Shown piece after piece: positions 1 through 8,414 of a stretch of DNA of 15,941 bases. Positions within the stretch are counted from its first letter, which is position 1. Every line of letters starts with the position of its first letter. Location: contig JAQUPC010000045.1 of the NCBI GenBank assembly GCA_028716765.1, positions 1 to 15,941 of the forward strand. Direction: 5' to 3'. The translations under genes and the position numbers were made by a program. Origin of the DNA: Alphaproteobacteria bacterium (GTDB lineage: Bacteria; Pseudomonadota; Alphaproteobacteria; UBA9219). The notes below the pieces were generated by a model. That model was not told the origin of the DNA, did no database searches, and saw only the letters and a program-made list of their open reading frames with translations.

Positions 1-2
1 TT

Positions 3-1209
<1,207 letters not shown>

Positions 1210-1224
1210 TGTTATATTGTGACA

Positions 1225-2928
1225 TCATCGCGCAGCCCGTTTCATAGGTTTGTTGGCTGTCGATGGCGCGCCGTCGTTAAGCAAACTCACCGCCGCCTTG
1301 CGGGCGGCGTCGGTGGTTTGGGTTCCGGCCAGCATGCGCGCGATTTCCTCGACGCGTGCGGCGCTATCCAGCGTTTCGGCCAATGTCACAGCCTGTTTGC
1401 TTTTCGTCTGTTTCAGGACGCGCACGTGATGCGCGCCCCGCGCCGCGACCTGCGGGCTGTGCGTCACGACGAGGATTTGAACGTCTCCGGCCAGCCGCGC
1501 CAACCTCTTGCCCACCGCCGAAGCCGTCGCGCCGCCGATGCCCGCGTCGACTTCGTCGAACACCAGCACCGGAACCGGATCGGCCGCCGCCAGAACGACC
1601 TTGAGCGCCAGCATGAAACGCGCCAGTTCGCCGCCGGACGCGACCTTTTGCAGCGGCCCCGGCGCCGTGCCGGGATTGGTCGCGGCCAGAAACGCGACGC
1701 GGTCCGCACCTTCCTCGCCCCATTGATCTTCGGTCAGCGGCGTGATCTCCACGGCAAATTGCGCGCGCTCGAGTTTTAGCGGAGGCAGTTCGCGGCCTAC
1801 GCGTTTCATGAGATCGCCCGCCGCCTTCTTGCGTCTGGCGCTCAGGTCTTCCGCAAGCTTGATATAGGCATGTCGTGCGGCCTCGGCCGCTTTGGCCAAA
1901 GCGGCCAACTTGTCGCCTTGATCCGTGAGGAGGGCCAGCTTTGCCTTTAAATCGCGGTGCAGGCCCTGCAGACCCTCGTCCGCCACGTTGTGCTTGCGCG
2001 CCACGGCGCGAAGCGCAAACAGGCGTTCCTCGATGCGTTGCAGGGCATCGGGATGGCAATCGATGTTATGCGCAAAACGCGCGATTTGCTGGCAGGCTTC
2101 ATCAACATCATGCGCGGCGCGATCGATGATGGACAGTATATTATTCAGTTCCGGCGCTTTGTCCGTTACGCGCGCAAGCGCCTTGCCTGCCAGTGCCAAA
2201 GACGATACGGCGCCGCGCTCCTCGGTCAAGGAGTCTTCGGCGGTTTGCAGGGCGGCGAGAATCTTTTCACGGTGCTGAAGGCCGGAGCGGCGTTCGGCCA
2301 GCTTTTCCGTCTCGCCCTCTTCGGGAGAAAGATCGTCGAGTTCAACGACGGCGGCGCGCAGGAAATCTTCCTCGGCTTTTGCGCGCTGGCGTGTGGCGGC
2401 TGCCGTTGCGTAATCCGAGGCGGCTTTTTGCCAGGCCGCAAAAGCCGATGCCGTTTTTTGTTTCAGTTCAACATGACCCGCAAAAGCATCCAGCAAGCCG
2501 CGATGCGTCGCCGGGTTTAAAAGGCCGTGAGATTCGAATTGACCGTGAATTTCCAAAAGTTCGTCGCCGATCTGCCGCAGCAGAGTCACGCCGATGGGCT
2601 GATCGTTGACGAACGCGCGGCTTTTTCCGTCGCTGGCGATCACGCGGCGCAGCAGCAGCGGGTCTTCAATCGCGAGCCCGTTTTCCTCGAACAAGGCGGC
2701 AAGGGCGGACGAGAGGCGGCAGGAAAACTCCGCGGTAACGCTCGCCTGTTTTGCGCCGTGGCGGATGAGGGCAGAGTCGCTACGCGCGCCGAGCGCGAGC
2801 CCGAGCGCGTCCAGAACGATGGATTTGCCCGCTCCCGTTTCGCCCGTAAAAACGTTGAGTCCCGGCTCAAGGGCAAGCGTCAGCTTGTCGATCAGAACCA
2901 CATCCTGAATGACGAGCTGTACTAACAC
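1225..2928 (-). CDS. recN: DNA repair protein RecN
   Basis: SMC-like ATPase that acts early in recombinational repair of double-strand breaks, holding or bridging broken ends. The 567-residue length is normal for the family. Walker A GETGAGKS is at residues 29-36, followed by a long coiled-coil middle rich in Ala, Glu and Lys. The ABC signature (SGGELARF) starts near residue 431, Walker B VLVFDE near 454-459 and the switch histidine (VVTHS) near 490. I take the GTG at 2928 as start: it gives MLVQLVIQDVVLIDKL, matching the usual RecN N-terminus, and no ATG lies nearby. The GTG follows the bamD stop directly (TAA then GTG) with no clear ribosome binding site, which suggests translational coupling to bamD. 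Confidence 0.96.
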   Translation of the reverse strand: MLVQLVIQDVVLIDKLTLALEPGLNVFTGETGAGKSIVLDALGLALGARSDSALIRHGAKQASVTAEFSCRLSSALAALFEENGLAIEDPLLLRRVIASDGKSRAFVNDQPIGVTLLRQIGDELLEIHGQFESHGLLNPATHRGLLDAFAGHVELKQKTASAFAAWQKAASDYATAAATRQRAKAEEDFLRAAVVELDDLSPEEGETEKLAERRSGLQHREKILAALQTAEDSLTEERGAVSSLALAGKALARVTDKAPELNNILSIIDRAAHDVDEACQQIARFAHNIDCHPDALQRIEERLFALRAVARKHNVADEGLQGLHRDLKAKLALLTDQGDKLAALAKAAEAARHAYIKLAEDLSARRKKAAGDLMKRVGRELPPLKLERAQFAVEITPLTEDQWGEEGADRVAFLAATNPGTAPGPLQKVASGGELARFMLALKVVLAAADPVPVLVFDEVDAGIGGATASAVGKRLARLAGDVQILVVTHSPQVAARGAHHVRVLKQTKSKQAVTLAETLDSAARVEEIARMLAGTQTTDAARKAAVSLLNDGAPSTANKPMKRAAR

Positions 2929-3750
2929 TTAGAACACCGTCTTCCATGTGCGCCCGATCCACGAGTCTTTTTGCTCATCGGGAGTCAGATTGTTCTGCGT
3001 CAAAAGATTGTAGCTGTCCTCGTACCATTTGCTGCCGGGAAAGTTGTGGCCCAGCACGGCGGCGATTGCCTTGGCTTCGTTCGTGATGCCCAGCGCCAGA
3101 TAACATTCGACAAGGCGGTGCAGGGCTTCCGGCACGTGGCTCGTGGTTTGGTATTTTTCCACGACGGTTTTGAAACGTCCCACGGCGGCGGTGTAAAGCT
3201 TTTGCTTGAGGTAATTGCGGCCCACTTCCATTTCGGCCCCGGCCAGATGGTCGTTGACCAGCGCGATTTTCAGAACGGCATCGCGGGCGTAGGCCGTATT
3301 GGGAAAGCGGCTGACGACATCCTGCAGGGCTTTGAGAGCGTTGAGGGCGTTCGACTGGTCGCGGCGCACGTCGGCGAGGCGCTCGTAGAAACACAGGGCG
3401 CGCAAATAGTAGGCGTAGGCGATGTTGCTGTTGCCGGGGTGAAGCTGAATGAACTGGTCCAGCGTCGTGATGGCGGGATCGTAATCCATCGCCTGATATT
3501 GGGCATAGGCGGCCATAAGCTGCGCGCGCGTGGCCCACTGGGAATAGGGGTGCTGGCGCTCGACCTCCTCGAATTCCTTGGCGGCCTTGCCGTATTCCTT
3601 GTTGTTCATCAAATCGGTAGCCGAATTGTAAAGTTCTTCGACCGGCTTGTCGGGCATGGGCGCATCGTCGTCGCTTGCGCAGGCCGTCAGGACAAGGGAA
3701 ACGAAGAGGAAGGCTATGGAAAAAAGGCGGGACACGGAGACTCGGCGCAC
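2929..3750 (-). CDS. bamD: Outer membrane protein assembly factor BamD (lipoprotein)
   Basis: Periplasmic TPR lipoprotein of the BAM complex, which with BamA inserts beta-barrel proteins into the outer membrane. A basic, hydrophobic signal sequence ends in the lipobox LTAC, with Cys24 as the acylated residue. The mature part has BamD features: LYNSATDLMNNKEYGKAAKEF, HPYSQWATRAQLM, LHPGNSNIAYAYYLRALCFY and AAVGRFKTVVEKYQ, which are the successive TPR units. I choose GTG 3750 (273 residues) over the frame's ATG at 3789: AAGGA sits 7 bases before the GTG, and an extended -10 at 3792-3797 would start transcription downstream of the ATG. It is followed without a gap by recN. Sequence around the C-terminus (GRTWKTVF) looks complete. 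Confidence 0.95.
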   Translation of the reverse strand: MRRVSVSRLFSIAFLFVSLVLTACASDDDAPMPDKPVEELYNSATDLMNNKEYGKAAKEFEEVERQHPYSQWATRAQLMAAYAQYQAMDYDPAITTLDQFIQLHPGNSNIAYAYYLRALCFYERLADVRRDQSNALNALKALQDVVSRFPNTAYARDAVLKIALVNDHLAGAEMEVGRNYLKQKLYTAAVGRFKTVVEKYQTTSHVPEALHRLVECYLALGITNEAKAIAAVLGHNFPGSKWYEDSYNLLTQNNLTPDEQKDSWIGRTWKTVF

Positions 3751-3791
3751 GTTTTCATCCTTATGAATCAGGCTGGAGGACGGTGGCAAGA

Positions 3792-3822
3792 CCTATAGCA
3801 CACCCGCGCAGGAAGACTCCAA
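3792..3822 (-). promoter_or_regulatory. Candidate promoter for bamD-recN
   Basis: On the minus strand an extended -10 box (TGC then TATAGG, 3797-3792) lies 19 bases downstream of TTGGAG (3822-3817). The spacing is longer than ideal. Predicted transcription start near 3785 gives a leader of about 35 bases before the bamD GTG. Sequence match only. Confidence 0.35.
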
Positions 3823-3884
3823 TAAGGTAAATTATGAGATGTATCCGGCTCCCAATAATTTGTATGGGGCTTGCCAGAAATGTT

Positions 3885-3912
3885 TTGACAGACTCACAAA
3901 AAAGACTAATAT
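3885..3912 (+). promoter_or_regulatory. Sigma-70-like promoter with no obvious nearby gene
   Basis: A perfect TTGACA (3885-3890) is followed after 16 bases by TAATAT (3907-3912). It points into the AT-rich island towards the zinc-finger gene that starts 373 bases further on. No ORF or RNA that I recognise begins just after it. AT-rich DNA throws up such matches by chance. Confidence 0.35.
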
Positions 3913-3980
3913 GCTCCTATATAGATCGGGAAAGAAATGGCTTGAGCACAAACAAAAACACCTGAGTATATTCCAAAAAA

Positions 3981-4295
3981 TTATAAGACATTATTTCTAA
4001 TAGCCAAAAAAGGATCGATTGATATATTAAAATGCATATAACAATTAAGACGACACACAATACGAACACATTCGTTAATCACTGTTTTACTTATGGATAT
4101 TAACTCTTCATAGACATTTAAACTAAACAAACCATAGATCGACTTGAAAAAGGCGTAGACAAAACCATCTACCCCTATAACGTCGATAATAATTTCAAAG
4201 GGTGAGTCACAGTAGAGCGGATCAAAACGTAGCGGGTGATGTGCTGCGAGTTCAAAGAGAGCGGTAAAAACAGGAGCAGTTGGTAATGTTGTCAT
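3981..4295 (-). CDS. Hypothetical small protein in AT-rich island (doubtful)
   Basis: An open frame of 104 codons from ATG at 4295 (an in-frame TTG at 4313 is another possible start). I recognise no family. The product is rich in hydrophobic and aromatic residues with several cysteines (IIIDVIGVDGF, YAFFKSIYGLF, IVCRLNCYMHFN). No ribosome binding site stands before either start, and the frame overlaps the 5' end of the divergent zinc-finger gene by about 10 bases. The base composition is clearly more AT-rich than the flanking housekeeping genes, which fits imported DNA or a decayed gene. It may be a chance frame; it is listed because nothing else occupies 3823-4285 except a promoter-like site. 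Confidence 0.25.
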   Translation of the reverse strand: MTTLPTAPVFTALFELAAHHPLRFDPLYCDSPFEIIIDVIGVDGFVYAFFKSIYGLFSLNVYEELISISKTVINECVRIVCRLNCYMHFNISIDPFLAIRNNVL

Positions 4296-4738
4296 GTTAC
4301 AGGTGCGATTCAAGCGATATCGTGAAGAACGGCTTTATGGAAGGCCAGCAGCGGTATAAGTGCAAGGAATGCAATTATAATTTTGTAAATAAACCCCGCC
4401 GCGGATACGGCATTCCCAAAATGGCCTTCGTTGTATGGCTATATCTCAACGGCTTATCGCAGCGCAAAATAGCGGACCTGATAGGGGTTTCGTCCGTCGC
4501 CATCTCTAAATGGGTCAAGGAATTCAACATCGCCAAAAAACCCGGGTTGCTTCGGCGGACGGGGATTGCGTCGGTCATAGACCCTAATGACATTGAGGTT
4601 TATATTAAGGGCGAGAAGCTGAAGCCCGACGGGGGGCGGATCGTCGTCGTGTTGGAAGACAACACCCTTCCGAAAAACTCAGTGATCATTATTAACACGA
4701 ATGAAGAGCAGAGCGTTGACCCCGAGGCTGAGGGCTGA
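4286..4738 (+). CDS. Small zinc-finger/helix-turn-helix protein related to IS1 InsA, no transposase catalytic domain
   Basis: A 150-residue protein. Residues 4-29 form a Cys4 zinc ribbon (C4-x2-C7 ... C26-x2-C29) with the pattern IVKNGF...QRYKCKECNYNFV typical of the IS1 InsA N-terminus. Residues about 56-80 (GLSQRKIADLIGVSSVAISKWV) look like the helix-turn-helix that follows in those proteins. The remaining 70 residues (ending VVLEDNTLPKNSVIIINTNEEQ) show no DDE catalytic motif. Start: ATG 4286 has AGGAG 9 bases before it; the in-frame TTG at 4280 is too close to that site. No IS1 orfB follows; the next gene is convergent after 3 bases. It is either a decayed transposon reading frame or a DNA-binding protein derived from one. 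Its codon use is intermediate between the AT-rich island and the core genes. Confidence 0.7.
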   Translation: MLSCYRCDSSDIVKNGFMEGQQRYKCKECNYNFVNKPRRGYGIPKMAFVVWLYLNGLSQRKIADLIGVSSVAISKWVKEFNIAKKPGLLRRTGIASVIDPNDIEVYIKGEKLKPDGGRIVVVLEDNTLPKNSVIIINTNEEQSVDPEAEG

Positions 4739-4741
4739 TCT

Positions 4742-5296
4742 TCATTGGGGCGCTTGATCTTTTTGCCCTAAGTTCAACACGATATAATTCCTTCTCCCGA
4801 AACGCGGCTCGTCCAGAAGTTTTATAGAGCTTGGGCGGATGACGAGCATGCGTGAGCTGATGCCTTCGGCGAATTCGCCGGGATGTTTAATGATGCCCGC
4901 AAAGGCGTTGAATCGTTTCAGATAGCAGGTCATGCCCTTGACCAAATTCAAGCCAAACCCGAGAACCTCCGCCTTGCCATAAATCTGGACGCCCTGAAGG
5001 CTTTCGCCCCATCGTTCGGTTTTATTCCAGATCGCCATTGCCACGGAAGCGTTCGCGCCGATGTTGACGCTGTGCTGATCAGTGAGCGGCGAAATGAAAT
5101 AAATTTCAAGATTATCGCCGTAGGCAAAATACGCCGTGTGAATGTGGCTGTTTGCGCCATCCCGTACGGTCGAAATAGCGGCCAGTTCGTTCGCGTCCAA
5201 AACTCCGCTTATGCTTTCGTTAAGATCGGCATCGCCGTACTGGGGATGTCCGAACGAAAGATTCAAACCGTTGTTCAAGGCTTTCTCCTCCCGCAT
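4742..5296 (-). CDS. Pyridoxamine 5'-phosphate oxidase-like split-barrel protein
   Basis: 184 residues resembling the FMN-binding split-barrel (PNPOx-like) family. Typical features are AISTVRDGANSHIHTAYFAY, a first strand pair with substrate/flavin contacts, LEIYFISPLTDQHSVNI, where family members show a His after the Gln, and VAMAIWNKTERWGE followed by GVQIYGKAEVL. Family members include oxidases, flavin reductases and haem-degrading proteins; it is not the biosynthetic PdxH. The ATG directly follows the stop of the upstream aminotransferase (TAG then ATG), so the two are very probably co-translated. Function is open; pairing with a PLP enzyme hints at a small-molecule pathway but does not prove one. 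It ends 3 bases from the convergent zinc-finger gene. Confidence 0.8.
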   Translation of the reverse strand: MREEKALNNGLNLSFGHPQYGDADLNESISGVLDANELAAISTVRDGANSHIHTAYFAYGDNLEIYFISPLTDQHSVNIGANASVAMAIWNKTERWGESLQGVQIYGKAEVLGFGLNLVKGMTCYLKRFNAFAGIIKHPGEFAEGISSRMLVIRPSSIKLLDEPRFGRRNYIVLNLGQKDQAPQ

Positions 5297-6472
5297 CTAA
5301 CGATTGTCCGATAAGGCGGCGCCTAAAGCGCCAAGGACCTTTTGGACGTCCGCTTCATTCATGAAGCCATGAAAGGGCAGGCCGATGAGCGTTTGATTCA
5401 GTTTTTCGCAGTTCGGCATGAATCGCGCCTTGATCGCCGGGTCGGCGGAACAAACGCTCTGGCCGCCGCATGACGCAACCGTCAGGCGGCTGAAATAGGG
5501 ATGATTGTAAAGCGGCGGCAAATAGGTGCGATGAACGGCCACGTCTTCCTTTTGCAGCCGTTCCGCCAGATCGATCGCGCAGGGTTCAAGCGTTTGAAAC
5601 ATCAAAACGCTGACAACGGCCGCTTCAAAGCCGGGATGAACCGGCGCAAGAGATTTTAGGCCGCCCATCGACGCCGCAAACATTTTGTAGACGCGCCGCC
5701 GCCTTTCCTTGATGGCCGGCCAGCGCTGCAATTGCGCGAGCGCCACGGCGGCATGGAATTCGCTCATTTTGGCGTTTTCGCCGGGCCCGTGCGTGATGCG
5801 TCCGTGCGTGCCGAAATTGGCGTAACGGCGGGCCCGTTCGATTACTTCGCCGTTCGCTGCGACAAGAAGGCCGCCTTCGCCGATGCCGAAAGGCTTTGTA
5901 GCATGCAGGCTGTGCGCCACAAGACCGTGTTCAGGATACCTCTGGCTTTCGGCGGCGGCAGCGGCGTCGATGATGACCGGGATGCCCGTGTCGCGCGTAA
6001 AAGCATCCCATTCATCGGCTGGCAACGGGATGCCGTACACGGCTACAGGCATCACGGCGTGAAGCTTCGTCGCGGTTGCGGCCGCGCGCGCGATTTCAGG
6101 CGTCAAAGTCCATGTCCCGGGATCGACGTCGGTAAGGACGGGCTCGGCGCCAAGGCGCAACGCAGCATGCGGACAGGCCGGAAAAGTAACGGCCGGCATG
6201 AGAACGCGTTTGCCTGGCTCTACGCCGAGCGCTTTCAAACCGGCAACAAGGGCGTGATAGCCGGAACTTAGCGTGAGGCAGCGCCGGGGCTTGCCGGGCT
6301 CCCCGTGCGCAACAGCCATTGCCTCAGGAAAACGTTTCTCAAATTCGGTGACGAGTTCTCCAAAGTTGGAATACCAGCGGTTTTCGTCCAGCCGCCGCAA
6401 AAACGGCAGCAAGTCATCCGCCGCCGGCAGATCGGGAATCGTATAGCGGGCGAGAGACGGGGGAATATTCAC
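5297..6472 (-). CDS. DegT/DnrJ/EryC1/StrS-family PLP-dependent aminotransferase
   Basis: 391 residues, the usual size for this fold-type I family, which aminates keto-sugars or related carbonyl compounds. LTLSSGYHALVAGLKALGV (67-85) is the phosphate-binding region. PAVTFPACPHAALRLGAEPVL and DVDPGTWTL follow, then VIIDAAAAAESQRY with Asp169, which pairs with the pyridine nitrogen. SLHATKPFGIGEGG carries Lys193, the expected Schiff-base lysine. RYANFGTHGR and KMSEFHAAVALAQL are further family motifs. The C-terminal part (HRTYLPPLYNHPYFS and LIGLPFHGFMNEADV) forms the small domain. The start ATG at 6472 gives the normal MNIPPSLARYTIPDLP beginning, although the site before it is weak. rnpB lies 80 bases upstream in the same direction. 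No nucleotide-sugar genes are in the window, so the substrate is unknown. Confidence 0.88.
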   Translation of the reverse strand: MNIPPSLARYTIPDLPAADDLLPFLRRLDENRWYSNFGELVTEFEKRFPEAMAVAHGEPGKPRRCLTLSSGYHALVAGLKALGVEPGKRVLMPAVTFPACPHAALRLGAEPVLTDVDPGTWTLTPEIARAAATATKLHAVMPVAVYGIPLPADEWDAFTRDTGIPVIIDAAAAAESQRYPEHGLVAHSLHATKPFGIGEGGLLVAANGEVIERARRYANFGTHGRITHGPGENAKMSEFHAAVALAQLQRWPAIKERRRRVYKMFAASMGGLKSLAPVHPGFEAAVVSVLMFQTLEPCAIDLAERLQKEDVAVHRTYLPPLYNHPYFSRLTVASCGGQSVCSADPAIKARFMPNCEKLNQTLIGLPFHGFMNEADVQKVLGALGAALSDNR

Positions 6473-6492
6473 GGGCGGAATTCATCAAGGGG

Positions 6493-6526
6493 AACAGACA
6501 TGTACATTCATCATTGTCTGTTTTTT
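6493..6526 (+). terminator. Candidate plus-strand intrinsic terminator
   Basis: AACAGACA (6493-6500) pairs with TGTCTGTT (6515-6522) around a 14-base loop, and the T-run continues to 6526. Oriented for plus-strand transcripts, although both neighbours, rnpB and the aminotransferase gene, are on the minus strand. It may block antisense transcription into rnpB or may be a chance structure. Confidence 0.35.
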
Positions 6527-6552
6527 GTTCCCTGTCATCTGCAATTTAAAAT

Positions 6553-6998
6553 GCCAGACGGCCTGTAAGCCGGGTTCTGTCCTTGCCCGAAGGCAAGGGA
6601 TGACCATTCATCTGGGATGCCCGTTGCCGGACACCTCGCGCGACCTACCCGAACCGCTCCGTGAAGACGAACGGTGCATGCGTTTGTCCGGTAAGGACAC
6701 AGCCACGCGCGCGGTTCCTATGTGGTCTTGCTCCGGGTGGGGTTTGCCTTGCCGCCTCTGTCGCCAGCGGCGCGGTGCGCTCTTACCGCACCTTTTCACC
6801 CTTACCCTGCCGTTTCCGGCAAGGCGGTATTTTCTCTGTGGCACTTTCCCTGGGGTTGCCCCCGCCGGACGTTATCCGGCACCTTTATCTTCTGGAGCCC
6901 GGACTTTCCTCCCGTCACTCACTCACGGCGCTGTTATTGCGATTGCGCAACGATCCTCGCCGTGAGTGAGTGACAGGCGGCCATCCGGCCATCTGGCA
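6553..6998 (-). ncRNA. rnpB: RNase P RNA, catalytic subunit
   Basis: The ribozyme that trims the 5' leader of tRNA precursors together with the protein RnpA. Read on the minus strand, it has the near-universal GGAAAGTCCGGGCTCC segment (plus coordinates 6892-6910) and, near its 3' end, ACAGAACCCGGCTTA (6566-6580), which together form helix P4. The bacterial A-type landmarks GGTAAGGGTGAAA, GGTGCGGTAAGAGCGCACC and CCACCCGGAGCAAGACCA lie in order between them. Ends are set by P1: the 11-base 5' strand (6997-6987) pairs with the 3' strand (6563-6553), one U-G pair. P3 is unusually long, 17 perfect pairs (6914-6930 with 6958-6974). Length about 446 nt. Confidence 0.97.
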
Positions 6999-7002
6999 GA
7001 TC

Positions 7003-7008
7003 ATATTA
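7003..7008 (-). promoter_or_regulatory. Candidate -10 box for rnpB
   Basis: TAATAT on the minus strand ends 5 bases before the predicted first base of rnpB (about 6997), the right distance for a -10 element. No good -35 hexamer lies upstream. The remaining bases up to 7225 are AT-rich and must also carry the promoter of the divergent ompA-like gene, which I could not place with confidence. Confidence 0.4.
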
Positions 7009-7225
7009 ACACAAATATTTATCATCCGTTACCACCTTCATAACTGCAAAATATATATTTGAATCAATGCGCTATTTCAATTTGTTGCCAAATCGACACA
7101 GATATTCTGCTTATTTGGTTTTTTGTATCGACAGAGGCAAAAACGAGCCCACAAGGAAGATAAAAGGTGCTAAAACATAACGTGTTCATAATAATCCCTT
7201 CTATTCGATCCCTGAGGAGTTCCCA

Positions 7226-8293
7226 ATGATGCAACTGAAAAATCTTTTCATGGCTGTGGCTGCGGTCGCGCTTATGGCGCCGTTAGCTGCGCACGCCGAC
7301 GACGCAAAGACGCCCGGCTGGTATGTCGGCGCCGGTGCAATGCCCGTTTTCCAGACGGATGCGGACAGCAACGTCGATAGCACCACCGATATCATCAAAT
7401 ACGATACCGGTTGGGGCCTGTCGGGCAGCGGCGGTTATGCTTTCGGCAATGGTATCCGCGCGGAAGGCGAAATCGCCTATCGCACTGCGGACGTCGACGA
7501 AGTGACGGGCACAGGCTCGGGACCGGTTAATGACGGAGACTGGCGAAACGTCAGCCTCATGGGCAACGTCCTCTATGATTTTGCGACGGGCACGCGCTTT
7601 ACGCCGTATGTCGGTGTCGGTATCGGCATGTCGTTTGTGACGGCGGACGAAGTCCGTACGGTTGTCAACCGCACGCTGGATAGCACCCGCCAGACCTTTG
7701 CGTATCAGGCCATCGGCGGCGTCTCCGCGGCGCTGGACGACAATTGGGCGGTGACGGCTGATTACCGTTATTTCCGTACGCTTGACGAAAAATACCGCAC
7801 CAACCTGGACGATCGTGCGACAACGGACAACGCGTCCCACAACATTCTCGTGGGCTTGCGCTATAAGTTCGTCAAGCCGGCGATGGTTCCGGCCCAGGCT
7901 GCTCCGGCGCCGATGCCGAGGGCTCCGATGGCTGCTCAACCGGCTGTTCCGCCCGTTCCGCAAAGCTATATGGTGTTCTTCGACTTCGACAAGTCGGTGC
8001 TGACGCCTGAGGCCAAGCGCATCATCGCGTCCGCGGCCGAGGACTTCAAGAAGGGCGGTTATATCCGCGTCGTAGTCACGGGCCACACGGACACGGTCGG
8101 CACGGTTAAGTACAACCAGAAACTGTCCGAGCGCCGTGCGGCTGCCGTGAAGAAGGAGTTCGCGCAGCTTGGCGTTCCTTCCGCCGAGGTTCAGGCGGTC
8201 GGCGTCGGCAAGTCCGGCCTTCTGGTTCCGACGGCGGACGGTGTGCGCGAAGCGCAGAACCGTCGCGCGGAGATCGTGTTCAATAAGCAGTAA
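7226..8293 (+). CDS. OmpA-family outer membrane protein (beta-barrel plus peptidoglycan-binding domain)
   Basis: 355 residues. A signal peptide (MMQLKNLFMAVAAVALMAPLAAHA) should be cut after Ala24. Residues about 30-217 form an eight-strand OmpA-like barrel with alternating aromatic strands (GWYVGAGAMPVF, TPYVGVGIGMSF, WAVTADYRYF) and a closing strand NILVGLRYKF. A Pro/Ala linker (219-246) leads to the OmpA C-terminal domain (248-355), with the peptidoglycan-binding pattern TGHTDT (Asp289), LSERRA (Arg303) and NRRAEI. It anchors the outer membrane to the cell wall and may form a small pore or adhesin. GAGGAG lies 6 bases before ATG 7226; a second ATG follows at once. Tandem TAA stops and a strong terminator end the unit, so it is probably monocistronic and highly expressed. 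Confidence 0.93.
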   Translation: MMQLKNLFMAVAAVALMAPLAAHADDAKTPGWYVGAGAMPVFQTDADSNVDSTTDIIKYDTGWGLSGSGGYAFGNGIRAEGEIAYRTADVDEVTGTGSGPVNDGDWRNVSLMGNVLYDFATGTRFTPYVGVGIGMSFVTADEVRTVVNRTLDSTRQTFAYQAIGGVSAALDDNWAVTADYRYFRTLDEKYRTNLDDRATTDNASHNILVGLRYKFVKPAMVPAQAAPAPMPRAPMAAQPAVPPVPQSYMVFFDFDKSVLTPEAKRIIASAAEDFKKGGYIRVVVTGHTDTVGTVKYNQKLSERRAAAVKKEFAQLGVPSAEVQAVGVGKSGLLVPTADGVREAQNRRAEIVFNKQ

Positions 8294-8321
8294 TAAGCCG
8301 ATCCCGAAAGGGATTGCAGAA

Positions 8322-8351
8322 ACGCCGTGCCGCAAGGCACGGCGTTTTTTT
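8322..8351 (+). terminator. Rho-independent terminator after the OmpA-family gene
   Basis: A 10-bp GC-rich stem, ACGCCGTGCC (8322-8331) with GGCACGGCGT (8336-8345), closed by a GCAA tetraloop and followed by seven T residues (8345-8351). It starts about 30 bases after the stop codons. Confidence 0.93.
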
Positions 8352-8414
8352 ATTGTCGGTTTTGGTTCCTATTAGGCATTTGGAAATTGGCATAAGGACA
8401 GGTATGTTTCCCAA

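Noticed and set aside
2971..3798. 275-codon open frame on the plus strand
   Set aside because: Antisense to bamD with mirror-image composition; no ribosome site.
6525..6973. Several open frames on both strands (78 to 146 codons)
   Set aside because: They lie wholly over rnpB; the RNA explains the sequence conservation.
7283..8335. 350-codon open frame on the minus strand
   Set aside because: Shadow of the OmpA-family gene, which has a signal peptide, barrel and OmpA domain; the antisense product is low-complexity Arg/Asp-rich.
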